Assembly (NCBI RefSeq): GCF_008923365.1
Contig: NZ_WBMR01000021.1
Coordinates: forward strand, 1-64,000
Length of the DNA: 64,000 nt
Direction of reading: 5' to 3'
Origin: Actinomadura montaniterrae
GTDB taxonomy: Bacteria > Actinomycetota > Actinomycetes > Streptosporangiales > Streptosporangiaceae
Part shown: positions 43,941 through 51,551 of the stretch, in pieces
How positions within the stretch are numbered: position 1 is the stretch's first letter
Layout: every line of letters starts with the position of its first letter
Program-made: the position numbers and the translations under genes
The notes under the pieces: generated by a model
What the model saw: the letters and a program-made list of their open reading frames with translations, nothing else
Database searches by the model: none
What the model was told of the DNA's origin: nothing

Positions 43941-44007
43941 TGCCAGTGACTGGCGTTACGTGTAAGGTCAGTGACTGGCGCTAAGAAGCGTCAGTCACTG
44001 GCGTTAA
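43941..44007. promoter_or_regulatory. Triple operator for the TetR/epimerase divergent pair
   Basis: Three near-identical sites: GCCAGTGACTGGCG (43942), GTCAGTGACTGGCG (43967) and GTCAGTCACTGGCG (43990), each followed by (C/T)TAA-like bases. The first contains the perfect palindrome GCCAGT-G-ACTGGC. Spacing of 25 and 23 bases (about two helical turns) suggests cooperative binding by TetR dimers. The last ends 11 bases before the epimerase ATG. Confidence 0.8.
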
Positions 44008-44017
44008 GGGGAAGCTC

Positions 44018-44923
44018 ATGCATGTCTTCGTCACCGGAGGGTCCGGGCTGACGGGTCCGGCCGTCGTCGCCGAGCTCGTCGCGGCCGGGCACACCGTCAC
44101 CGGGCTCGCGCGCTCGGACGCCGCGGCGGCGCGGCTGGAGTCGCTGGGTGCGGTGCCGCACCGGGGATCGCTGGACGATCTCGACAGCCTGCGCAGCGGC
44201 GCCGAGGCCGCCGACGGCGTTCTGCACATGGCGTTCGGGGGCGACTTCGCCGATCCCGACGACATGATGCGGCGCGACCGGACCGCGATCGAGACGCTCG
44301 GACGGGCGCTGGGACGCTCGGGCAAGCCGTTCGTCAGCACCTCGGGGACGCTGGTCATGCCGGCTGGGCGGGAGAGCACCGAGCAGGACGAGCCCGACCC
44401 GGCGGGGATCGCCGGCTTCCGGATCCCGGGCGAGCGGGCCTGCCTGGACTTCGCAGGTCAGGGGGTACGCGCGAGCGTGGTCCGGCTCGCTCCGACGGTC
44501 CACGGTCCGGGCGATTACGGGTTCATCGGCATGCTCGTCGACACCGCACGGAAGACCGGAATGTCGGCCTATGTCGGCGACGGCGGCAACCGGTGGCCCG
44601 CGGTGCACCGGCTCGACGCGGCGGTCCTGTTCCGCCTGGCGTTGGAGAAGGCCCCCGCCGGAAGCGTTCTCCACGGGGTGGCCGAGAGCGGTGTGACGTT
44701 GAAGAGCGTCGCGGAGGCGATCGGGCGGGGGCTGGGGCTGCCCGCGGTCTCGCTGTCGCCGGACGAGGCCGCCGCGCACTTCCCGAGCCCGTTCATGGCC
44801 ACCGTCTACGGATTCGACGCGCCCGTCTCCAGCGCGCGCACACAGGAGCTGCTCGGTTGGACACCCGTCCACCCGACGCTGCTCGACGACCTGGAGCACG
44901 GCGACTATCTCGCGGGCCGCTAG
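44018..44923 (+). CDS. NAD-dependent epimerase/dehydratase-like (extended SDR) protein
   Basis: A 301-residue Rossmann protein. The cofactor loop is FVTGGSGLTGPAVVAEL (GxxGxxG), with a positively charged ARSDA after strand 2, suggesting NADP. The catalytic Tyr region is not canonical: instead of YxxxK the segment is FRIPGERACLDFA. Members act on sugar-nucleotides or ketones. Its expression is probably controlled by the divergent TetR protein. Confidence 0.85.
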   Translation: MHVFVTGGSGLTGPAVVAELVAAGHTVTGLARSDAAAARLESLGAVPHRGSLDDLDSLRSGAEAADGVLHMAFGGDFADPDDMMRRDRTAIETLGRALGRSGKPFVSTSGTLVMPAGRESTEQDEPDPAGIAGFRIPGERACLDFAGQGVRASVVRLAPTVHGPGDYGFIGMLVDTARKTGMSAYVGDGGNRWPAVHRLDAAVLFRLALEKAPAGSVLHGVAESGVTLKSVAEAIGRGLGLPAVSLSPDEAAAHFPSPFMATVYGFDAPVSSARTQELLGWTPVHPTLLDDLEHGDYLAGR

Positions 44924-45057
44924 AGCCGGATTTGTTTCTCTGATCGGTTGATTTCGGACGCCGGGTTCGGTGGAGAGGGGTCTCTTCGGGGAGGGGACGG
45001 GGCGCCGCGACAGTAGGATCCCGCCTGGACGGCAGGCCCGAGGGGGATCGGAGAGAC

Positions 45058-45960
45058 ATGCATTCCAGCTCTGACGGCGCGGCGCCCCGCGAGGAGGACC
45101 TCGACAGGTCCGCACCTGGAGACGAGGCCTCGGAGCGGCCGTCCGGCGGAGCGGAGCCGGGAGCGGGCGACGGCTCGGCGGAGCCGGCGAAGAAGAAGAG
45201 GAAAGGGTCGTTCTGGAAGGAGCTGCCCGTCCTCATCGTCGTCGCCGTGGTGCTCGCGCTCGTGGTGAAGACGTTCCTGGTGCAGGCCTTCTACATTCCG
45301 TCGGGGTCCATGCAGAACACGCTGGAGATCGGCGACCGGGTCCTCGTCAACAAGGTCGTTTACCATACGCGCGACGTCAAGCGCGGCGACATCGTGGTGT
45401 TCAACGGAATGGACTCCTGGGATCCCGAGGTGACGTACGAGGAGCCGACGAATCCGGTGTCGCGGTTCTTCCGGTGGGTGGGCAGCGCGTTCGGGGTGGC
45501 GCCGGGCGAGAAGGACTACATCAAGCGGGTCATCGGCGTGCCGGGCGACCACGTGAAGTGCTGCGACGCGCAGGGCCGCGTGTCCGTCAACGGGACGGCC
45601 CTGGACGAGCGGTCGTACCTCTACACCGATCCGGTCACCCACGAGCAGAACAAGCCGTCCGACCAGCCGTTCGACGTGACGGTGAAGCCGGGGACGCTGT
45701 GGGTCATGGGGGACCACCGGGAACTGTCCGCGGATTCGCGCGCGCATCAGAAGGATCCCGGCGGCGGCGCCATTCCGGAGGACCGGGTCATCGGCCGCGC
45801 CTTCGTCGTGGTGTGGCCGGTGAACCGGATGAAGATGCTGCACATCCCGGGCACTTTCGATCAGACCATCGGCGGGCTCGCGCCCGCGGCTCCGTTCGCC
45901 CTCGGAATGGCGGCCGCGACGCCGGTCGTCCTGCTGCGGCGCCGTTTGCGGAAGGGCTGA
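45058..45960 (+). CDS. lepB: Signal peptidase I
   Basis: A 300-residue membrane protease (S26) that removes signal peptides. A long acidic/basic cytoplasmic N-terminus precedes one transmembrane helix (about 58-80). Box B holds the nucleophile Ser in PSGSMQNTL, box D the Lys in YIKRVIGVPGDHV, and box E is GDHRELSADSR. The C-terminus has a second hydrophobic stretch ending in RRRLRK. It is convergent with the TetR-transposase chimera (6-base gap between stops). Confidence 0.94.
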   Translation: MHSSSDGAAPREEDLDRSAPGDEASERPSGGAEPGAGDGSAEPAKKKRKGSFWKELPVLIVVAVVLALVVKTFLVQAFYIPSGSMQNTLEIGDRVLVNKVVYHTRDVKRGDIVVFNGMDSWDPEVTYEEPTNPVSRFFRWVGSAFGVAPGEKDYIKRVIGVPGDHVKCCDAQGRVSVNGTALDERSYLYTDPVTHEQNKPSDQPFDVTVKPGTLWVMGDHRELSADSRAHQKDPGGGAIPEDRVIGRAFVVVWPVNRMKMLHIPGTFDQTIGGLAPAAPFALGMAAATPVVLLRRRLRKG

Positions 45961-45966
45961 CGGGCG

Positions 45967-46893
45967 TCAGGATTCCAATGCGGTCGTGATGCGCCGCCAG
46001 GTGCCGTCGCGGGTCCACAGCTGGAAGCGGCCGTAGATCGTGCGCCAGTGGCCGTAGCGGGCGGGGACGCGGCGCCAGGAGACGCCGGTGCGCTCGCGGA
46101 AGCGGATGCCGTCGATGACGGCGCGGTGGTCGATCCAGTGCGGGCCGCGGCCGTCGGGCGGGAGGAGGCCGGCGATGCAGGCCCACTGGTCGTCGGAGAG
46201 GTCGTGCTCTTCCGCTTGTTTTATAAAACAAGGCGGCTGTGGGTCGGTGAGGCGGGCGCGGGTGCGGCGCACCAGGTCGTCGAACAGGTCGTCGTCGTGG
46301 TAGCCCGCCATGCGGCCGGCGATGCGGGACCAGCGTTCGGACGCGCCCGGCACCGTGTCGCCGAGCGCCGCCCCCACGTCATGGGTCACGTCCGACAGCG
46401 GGGCCTTGGCCTCCAAGAGCGCCACTCCCACGGTCGTGCGGGCGATCCAGACGAACGCGTCCGCGCGCGCGTCGTCGTCCAACGGGCCACGTTCCAGCGC
46501 GGTCAGCAGCCGGTCGAGGGCCGCGGCCCAGGCGGGTGACAGCCGCGCGTGCGTGCCGAACAGCGGCGCGATCCAGGGGTGGGCGACGAGGCAGCGGCGC
46601 ACGTCCCGCATCCACAGCTCGACCGCGTCGTCCCACGGCACGGCGGCCCCCGGGCCGGGGGCGGCCACGTCCTCCAGGACGAGGCCGGACACCCCGGCCA
46701 GCAGCGCGTCCCGGTCCTTGACGTGCCGGTAGATCGCCATCGGGGTGACCCCGAGCCGGGCGGCGGTGGCGGCCATGGTCAGCGCCTCCAGCCCGCCCTC
46801 GTCGAGGACGCCCAGCGCCGCCGACAGGACGTCCCGCACGGTCCGGCCGCGCCGGACGACGGGAGAGGAGTTCGTTGACGGTTCCGTGGCCAC
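45967..46893 (-). CDS. TetR regulator fused to IS5-type transposase N-terminal (DUF4096) domain
   Basis: A 308-residue chimera. Residues 1-225 are a TetR protein: HTH EALTMAATAARLGVTPMAIYRHVKDRDALLAGV and a TetR_C ligand domain. After DPQPPCFIKQAEE, residues about 230-308 (LSDDQWACIAGLLPPDGRGPHWIDHRAVIDGIRFRERTGVSWRRVPARYGHW...) match the DUF4096 N-terminal domain of IS5-family transposases and stop just after it. No transposase catalytic domain remains. The joint has AT-rich codons (TGT TTT ATA AAA) unlike the rest of the gene and holds a perfect palindrome. Confidence 0.85.
   Translation of the reverse strand: MATEPSTNSSPVVRRGRTVRDVLSAALGVLDEGGLEALTMAATAARLGVTPMAIYRHVKDRDALLAGVSGLVLEDVAAPGPGAAVPWDDAVELWMRDVRRCLVAHPWIAPLFGTHARLSPAWAAALDRLLTALERGPLDDDARADAFVWIARTTVGVALLEAKAPLSDVTHDVGAALGDTVPGASERWSRIAGRMAGYHDDDLFDDLVRRTRARLTDPQPPCFIKQAEEHDLSDDQWACIAGLLPPDGRGPHWIDHRAVIDGIRFRERTGVSWRRVPARYGHWRTIYGRFQLWTRDGTWRRITTALES
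46215..46232. repeat. Perfect 18-bp AT-rich palindrome at chimera joint
   Basis: CTTGTTTTATAAAACAAG reads the same on both strands and lies exactly at the TetR/DUF4096 joint inside the coding sequence. It could be an insertion-sequence end or an intragenic TetR operator. It is strikingly AT-rich for this genome. Confidence 0.7.
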
Positions 46894-46934
46894 CCTGCTA
46901 AGTCTACAACATACACAACCGGAGGGAGATCGGG

Positions 46935-47480
46935 ATGGCTGTCATCGACCCGAGGAAGTCGTGGGCCGCGCTCGAGGAGCGGCTGGCCCGGGAGACCGAC
47001 CCGGTCCTGCGCAGGAACCTCGAGATCGTCATCGCCCACACCAAGGCCGAGTCCCGCGGCGACCTCGACGGCCTGATGGCCACCCTCACCGACGAGCCCG
47101 CGTACCGGATGGGCACGCCGGGCGCGCCCGGGATGCGGCCGCGCGGCCGCGCCGAGGTCCGCGCCTTCTACAGCGACTTCGTCGCGTCCGGCGCGACCCA
47201 GCTGGAGCACGACATCGACCGGCTCGCCGTCGACCGCGACTGCGTGGTCACCGACGGGCTGATGCGGATGGCCTACCCGGGGCGGACGCTGCTCGCCCTC
47301 GGCATCGAGGTCGACGACCCCGACGCGTTCTACCTGTACGAGACCCGGATGGCGATCGTGTGGCCGATCGACGAGCAGGGCCGCATCATCGGCGAGGAGA
47401 GCTACACCGACCGGGACGGCTTCGCGGGCATCGCCGGCCGCAAGCTCGCCGAGGGCGACATCCTCCCCCTCGGCGCCTGA
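46935..47480 (+). CDS. NTF2/SnoaL-like family protein
   Basis: A 181-residue protein with the cone-shaped NTF2 fold pattern: an N-terminal helix (RNLEIVIAHTKAESRGDLDGLMATL), then GRAEVRAFYSDFVASGA and the beta-sheet half ending YTDRDGFAGIAGRKL. SnoaL-like members include polyketide cyclases and steroid isomerases, but many are of unknown role. It is divergent from the TetR chimera (41 bases) and could be its target. The ATG follows GGAGGGAG. Confidence 0.8.
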   Translation: MAVIDPRKSWAALEERLARETDPVLRRNLEIVIAHTKAESRGDLDGLMATLTDEPAYRMGTPGAPGMRPRGRAEVRAFYSDFVASGATQLEHDIDRLAVDRDCVVTDGLMRMAYPGRTLLALGIEVDDPDAFYLYETRMAIVWPIDEQGRIIGEESYTDRDGFAGIAGRKLAEGDILPLGA

Positions 47481-47496
47481 TCCGTCCGGGTGATCC

Positions 47497-47598
47497 GGAG
47501 GCCGGAGATCTTCGGGCCGGCCGCCGCCCCGGAGGCCGGAGGTCTTCGGGCCGGCCGCCGCCCCGGAGGCCGGAGGTCTTCGGGCCGGCCGCCGCGCG
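47497..47598. repeat. Three tandem 34-bp repeats
   Basis: Three copies, starting at 47497, 47531 and 47565, begin GGAGGCCGGAG and contain CTTCGGGCCGGCCGCCG. They differ at only one or two positions (A for G in copy 1; GCG end in copy 3). They lie just after the NTF2-like gene. Each copy includes the palindrome GGCCGGCC, so the RNA could fold into repeated hairpins acting as a terminator. Confidence 0.8.
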
Positions 47599-47685
47599 AA
47601 TCTTTGACCATGGGTTTCAGCGCGGGCTGATCTTCGCGGGTAGGAGAGGGAAGATCGATGGTGCCGGGTCCGGGGGGAGGACGGG

Positions 47686-48930
47686 GTGGCCGGCAGTACC
47701 ACCGCGACCAAGCCCGCCGCCCTGCTGGCGCTGGCCGTCCCCGCGCTGCTGATCGGCATCGGATCGAGCCTGCTCCTGCTCGGCGTCAGCACCGTCGCGG
47801 AGGTGCTGCAGAAGGCCGTCTGGGACCGGCTGCCGCACGCCCTCGGCATCGGCGGGGAGCCCGCCTGGTGGACGTTCCTGATCCTCACCCTGGCGGGCGT
47901 CGCGGTCGGGCTCACCGTCGCGAAGGTCCCGGGACGCGCCGGGCCCGACCCCGCCACCGAGGGCCTGGTCGCGCCGCCGATCCCCGCACCCGTCGTCCCT
48001 AGCCTGCTGCTCGCCACCGTGCTGACGCTCGCCGGCGGCGTCAGCCTCGGCCCGGAGAACCCGATCACCGCCGTCAACATCGCGCTGGCGTTCGCGCTCG
48101 GCACGCGGCTGCTGCCCGCCGTGCCGCGCGAGGCGTGGGTCGGCCTCGCGGCGGCCGGGACGATCGGCGCCCTGTTCGGGACGCCCGTCGCCGCCGCGCT
48201 CATCCTGTCGGAGACGGCGCTGGGCAAGCCCGGCACGCCGCTGTGGGACCGCCTGTTCGCGCCGCTCGTCGCCGCCGGCGCCGGGGCGCTCACCACCGTC
48301 GCGCTCGCCGCGCCGATGCTGACCGTGGACGTCCCCGGCTACCGCCGCTTCGAGTTCGCGGACCTCGCCAGCGGCTCGGTCATCGCCCTCGCCGCGTGCG
48401 CGCTCGGCCTGCTGCTGGTGTACGCGTTCCCGCACGTCCACGCCGCGTTCCACCGGCTGCCCGGCCCGGTGGTCGCGATCACGGCGGGCGGCGCGCTGCT
48501 CGGGGTGCTCGGCGCGATCGGCGGCCGGATCACCCTGTTCAAGGGCCTGGACGAGATGAAGACGCTCACCGCGCACGCGTCGTCCCACTCGACCGGCGGG
48601 CTGCTGCTGATCATCGTGGTGAAGCTCGCCGCGCTGCTGGTCGCCGCGGCGTGCGGGTTCCGCGGCGGAAGGATCTTCCCGGCGGTGTTCACCGGCCTCG
48701 CGATCGGGCTGCTCGCCAACCGGCTGGTCGGCGCCGTCCCGGTGTCCCTGGCGATCAGCTCCGGGGTGCTCGGCCTCCTCGTCGCCCTGACCCGGCAGGG
48801 CTGGCTGAGCCTGTTCATGGCCGTCGCCGTCGTCACCGACATCAAGCTGCTGCCGCTCCTGTGCGTCGTCATCCTGCCCCCGTGGCTGCTGGCCATGGGA
48901 CGCCCGGAGATGCTCATCAAGGAGGGCTGA
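47686..48930 (+). CDS. ClC-family chloride channel/transporter-like protein
   Basis: A 414-residue membrane protein with about ten hydrophobic segments. ClC signatures are recognisable: GGVSLGPENPI in place of the GREGP motif, GTIGALFGTPVAAALILSE, and CGFRGGRIFPAVFTGLAIG (the GGxFxP motif). The gating Glu of GxEGP is replaced by a Pro-Glu-Asn arrangement, as in some actinobacterial ion-channel relatives, so transport may differ. The start is GTG 47686 after GGGGGGAGG. Convergent with hpnH. Confidence 0.85.
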   Translation: MAGSTTATKPAALLALAVPALLIGIGSSLLLLGVSTVAEVLQKAVWDRLPHALGIGGEPAWWTFLILTLAGVAVGLTVAKVPGRAGPDPATEGLVAPPIPAPVVPSLLLATVLTLAGGVSLGPENPITAVNIALAFALGTRLLPAVPREAWVGLAAAGTIGALFGTPVAAALILSETALGKPGTPLWDRLFAPLVAAGAGALTTVALAAPMLTVDVPGYRRFEFADLASGSVIALAACALGLLLVYAFPHVHAAFHRLPGPVVAITAGGALLGVLGAIGGRITLFKGLDEMKTLTAHASSHSTGGLLLIIVVKLAALLVAAACGFRGGRIFPAVFTGLAIGLLANRLVGAVPVSLAISSGVLGLLVALTRQGWLSLFMAVAVVTDIKLLPLLCVVILPPWLLAMGRPEMLIKEG

Positions 48931-48944
48931 CAGGACGCGGCACG

Positions 48945-49946
48945 TCAGCCGGCCAGCGCGCGGAGGCTCTCGCGGAGGGACTGGGTGGTGGCGAGGACGG
49001 CGGTGGGCTCGTAGCCGCAGTGGGCCATGCAGTTGTCGCAGCGCGGGTCGCGGCCCCGCCCGTAGGCGTCCCAGTCGGTGGTCTCCAGCAGTTCCTTCCA
49101 CGTGGCGGCGTAACCGTCGGCGAGCAGGTAGCAGGGCTTCTGCCAGCCGAGCAGCGAGTACGACGGGACGCCCCACGGCGTGCAGGCGAACTCGCGCTTG
49201 CCTTCGAGGAAGTCGAGGTAGAGCGGGGAGTGGTTGAGCCGCCAGCGCCGCCGCCGGCCGCCCGCGAACGCCGCGGCGAACAGCGCGCGGGTCTGCTGGA
49301 CGCCGAGGAACCGGTCCTGGTCGGGGGCCTTCTCGTAGGCGTAGCCCGGCGCGATCTCCATCCGGTCGACGCCGAGCTCGTCGTTGAGGTAGTCGAGGGT
49401 CTCCCGGATGGTCTCGGGCGTGTCGGTGTTGAAGAAGGTCGAGTTCGTGTAGACGGCGAACCCGGCGGCCTTGGCGGCCCGGATCGCGTCCACGGCCTGG
49501 TCGAAGACGCCGTCCTTGCTGACGGACTCGTCGTGGCGCTCCTTCAGCCCGTCGATGTGCACCATCCACGCGAAGTCGCGGTGCGGGCGGAAGCGGTGCA
49601 GGTGCTTGCGCAGCAGCACCGCGTTGGTGCACAGGACGACGAACTTGCGGCGCCGCAGCAGCTCGACGACGATCCGGTCGATCTGCGGGTGCATGAGCGG
49701 CTCGCCGCCGGCGATCGACACCATCGGCGCGCCGCACTCCTCGACGGCGGCGACCGCCTGCTCGACCGGCATCCGCTGCTTGAGCAGCGACGCGGGCTGC
49801 TGGATCTTGCCGCAGCCGGCGCACTTGAGGTTGCAGGCGAACAGCGGTTCCAGCTCCATGATCATGGGGAACTTCGCGGTGCCGCGGAGCTTCTGCCGCA
49901 CCAGGTGGGTTCCGATCTTGACCGCCAGCCGCATGGGCAGTCCCAT
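48945..49946 (-). CDS. hpnH: Adenosyl-hopene transferase HpnH (radical SAM)
   Basis: A 333-residue radical SAM enzyme that adds adenosine to diploptene to form adenosylhopane for extended hopanoids. The 4Fe-4S motif is CNLKCAGCGK (C-x3-C-x2-C), followed by GGEPLMH and VHIDGLKERHD. The C-terminal SPASM-like cysteines are in DPRCDNCMAHCGYEP. ATG 49946 has GGGGAGG upstream; the longer reading lacks coding bias. It has a well-formed promoter with inverted repeats. Confidence 0.94.
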   Translation of the reverse strand: MGLPMRLAVKIGTHLVRQKLRGTAKFPMIMELEPLFACNLKCAGCGKIQQPASLLKQRMPVEQAVAAVEECGAPMVSIAGGEPLMHPQIDRIVVELLRRRKFVVLCTNAVLLRKHLHRFRPHRDFAWMVHIDGLKERHDESVSKDGVFDQAVDAIRAAKAAGFAVYTNSTFFNTDTPETIRETLDYLNDELGVDRMEIAPGYAYEKAPDQDRFLGVQQTRALFAAAFAGGRRRRWRLNHSPLYLDFLEGKREFACTPWGVPSYSLLGWQKPCYLLADGYAATWKELLETTDWDAYGRGRDPRCDNCMAHCGYEPTAVLATTQSLRESLRALAG

Positions 49947-50011
49947 GTGCGCCTCCCCGTTCCGCGGGTGTCGTCCGTGCGCCGGGCCGTCCCGGCCTCC
50001 AGACGATGCTC

Positions 50012-50044
50012 CATACAGCGAGTATGAAACATGGTAGCTGTATG
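50012..50044. promoter_or_regulatory. Operator at the hpnH promoter
   Basis: CATACAGC (50012-50019) and GCTGTATG (50037-50044) form a perfect 8-bp inverted repeat spaced 17 bases, flanking the -10. A nested CATAC-AGCGA-GTATG (50012-50026) matches the core of the 4508-4526 TetR operator. This is strong evidence for TetR-type repression of hpnH. Confidence 0.7.
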
Positions 50045-50048
50045 TCAA
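50020..50048 (-). promoter_or_regulatory. hpnH: hpnH core promoter
   Basis: On the minus strand, TTGACA (50048-50043) and ATACTC (50025-50020) are spaced 17 bases: a consensus -35 with a fair -10, in the one AT-rich patch before hpnH. The inferred transcript start is near 50013, about 67 bases before the ATG. Confidence 0.7.
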
Positions 50049-50060
50049 CAGGCTTCCGGC

Positions 50061-50095
50061 AAGGGATCCCGATCCTTCAGGGCCGGAATGAATCG
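50061..50095 (+). repeat. Hairpin resembling an IS200/IS605-type end
   Basis: The sequence GATCCTTCAGGGCCGGAATG forms an imperfect stem with a TTCA loop, like the end hairpins and omega-RNA scaffolds of IS200/IS605-family elements. It sits between the hpnH promoter and tnpB and may mark the left side of the inserted element or an older copy. Confidence 0.4.
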
Positions 50096-50264
50096 CTGAG
50101 GACAGGGCGTCCTCGGGCGGGTGGCGCACGAGCAGGCCCGGCGTTTGAAGACGAGGAGCAAATGCGCATGAATGGCATGAGCAACGCCACAAGCCTGACG
50201 AATGCCCGGGCCAGATTCCGATTTTGCGGCCGGGGCCTGCCATAAGCGGTTTAAGGTGTCGACC

Positions 50265-51536
50265 ATGAAGCTGGTGGTGCAGATGAAGCTGCTACCGACG
50301 CCCGAGCAGGCGGCGGCACTGCACGCGACCTTGCGCACCTGCAACGCGTTGGCCAACCGGATATCGGGCCAGGCGTACGAGAAGAAAATGTTCTCGCGGG
50401 CCGGGCTGCAAAAGCTCGTCTATGCCGAGTTGAAGGCAGCCGGGCTGTCGGCGCAGCCGGCGTTGCACGTGATCCGCAAGACCGCCGATGCCTACACCAC
50501 GCTGCGCAGCCAGATCGCCGCCGGGCTGCTGGGCGGCGAGAACTCCAAACGGCGGCGTAAGGCCGAGTCCAAGCCCGTCGCGTTCCGGCTCGATGCGGCT
50601 CAGCCGTTCGATGATCGGTGTCTCAGCTGGCAGATGGATGCGGGCACCGTGTCGATTTGGACCGTCCACGGCCGGATGCAGAGGATCGCGTTCACCGGCA
50701 GGCCGTCGCAGCTGAAGGTCCTGGCCGAGCATCGCAAGGGCGAATCGGACCTGGTGCACCGGGACGGCATGTGGTTCCTGTACGCCACCTGCGAGGTCGA
50801 CGCGGCCCCGCTCAACACCGACCCGGTCGACTGGATCGGTGTCGACCGGGGGATCGTGAACCTGGCCACCACCTGCGACGGCGCCAACTACCAGGGCAGG
50901 GACTTGAGCAGGTACCGGCGGGCGCAGGCGCGGCGGCGTGCCGAACTGCAGAGGAAGAAGGCCGCCGGGTCCCGCTCGGCTGCCCGCCGCCTGACGCGGC
51001 GCAAGGCCCGCGAGGGGCGGCACGCCGCGAACATCAATCACAAGATCGCCAAGCAGATCGTGGCCGATGCCCAACGCACCGGACGCGGGATCGCTCTCGA
51101 AGAACTGAGCGGTATCCGCGGCCGGGTACGGCTTAGGCGGCACCAGCGGGTCACGCTCTCCACCTGGCCGTTCCACCAGCTCGGCACCTACATCGCCTAC
51201 AAGGCCGAGCGGGCGGGGGTGCCGGTCCTGCAAGTCGATCCCGCCTACACCTCGCAGCGATGCCCGCGCTGCGGGCACGTCGCACGAGGAAACCGTCCCG
51301 ACCGGGACCATTTCTGCTGTCGTCGGTGCGGGCTCGCTGGCCCCGCAGACCACATCGCCGCCGTGAACGTCCGCCAACGGGCGCGTACGGCGTGGGCATT
51401 TGTCAGCATGCCCGACCCGACCCCTGTTCAGGGGAAGGGTGATGCGACCGCAGCGCGGCAGCCGGCCGCGCTGGGGAGCGCAACGAGGTGTGGACGACCG
51501 AGCCGAAAGCCCGGCCGTCCACGACCGAGAAGCTGA
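50265..51536 (+). CDS. tnpB: TnpB (IS200/IS605-type RNA-guided nuclease)
   Basis: A 423-residue TnpB. The N-terminal helix-turn-helix part is LLPTPEQAAALHATLRTCNALANRIS. The RuvC residues are present: Asp in WIGVDRGIVNLAT, Glu in ALEELSGIR, Asp in GPADHIAAVNVRQ. The zinc finger is CPRCGH...CCRRCG. No TnpA transposase is adjacent, so this is a TnpB-only element. The last about 130 bases of the gene probably also encode the omega-RNA. It ends 15 bases before the TetR start, with the presumed right end (GAAGCTGAC) at about 51529-51538. Confidence 0.9.
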   Translation: MKLVVQMKLLPTPEQAAALHATLRTCNALANRISGQAYEKKMFSRAGLQKLVYAELKAAGLSAQPALHVIRKTADAYTTLRSQIAAGLLGGENSKRRRKAESKPVAFRLDAAQPFDDRCLSWQMDAGTVSIWTVHGRMQRIAFTGRPSQLKVLAEHRKGESDLVHRDGMWFLYATCEVDAAPLNTDPVDWIGVDRGIVNLATTCDGANYQGRDLSRYRRAQARRRAELQRKKAAGSRSAARRLTRRKAREGRHAANINHKIAKQIVADAQRTGRGIALEELSGIRGRVRLRRHQRVTLSTWPFHQLGTYIAYKAERAGVPVLQVDPAYTSQRCPRCGHVARGNRPDRDHFCCRRCGLAGPADHIAAVNVRQRARTAWAFVSMPDPTPVQGKGDATAARQPAALGSATRCGRPSRKPGRPRPRS

Positions 51537-51551
51537 CTATAGGTTCGCCGT

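Noticed and set aside
47497..47598. Possible CRISPR array
   Set aside because: The 34-bp units are directly adjacent with no unique spacers and no cas genes are near; it is a plain tandem repeat.
47617..49824. 735-codon minus-strand frame across ClC and hpnH
   Set aside because: It covers two well-supported genes in wrong frames; the product is compositionally biased and has no motifs.
50265..51536. Catalytically dead TnpB repurposed as a regulator (TldR-like)
   Set aside because: All three RuvC acidic positions and both zinc-finger Cys pairs appear present, so there is no sign of inactivation.
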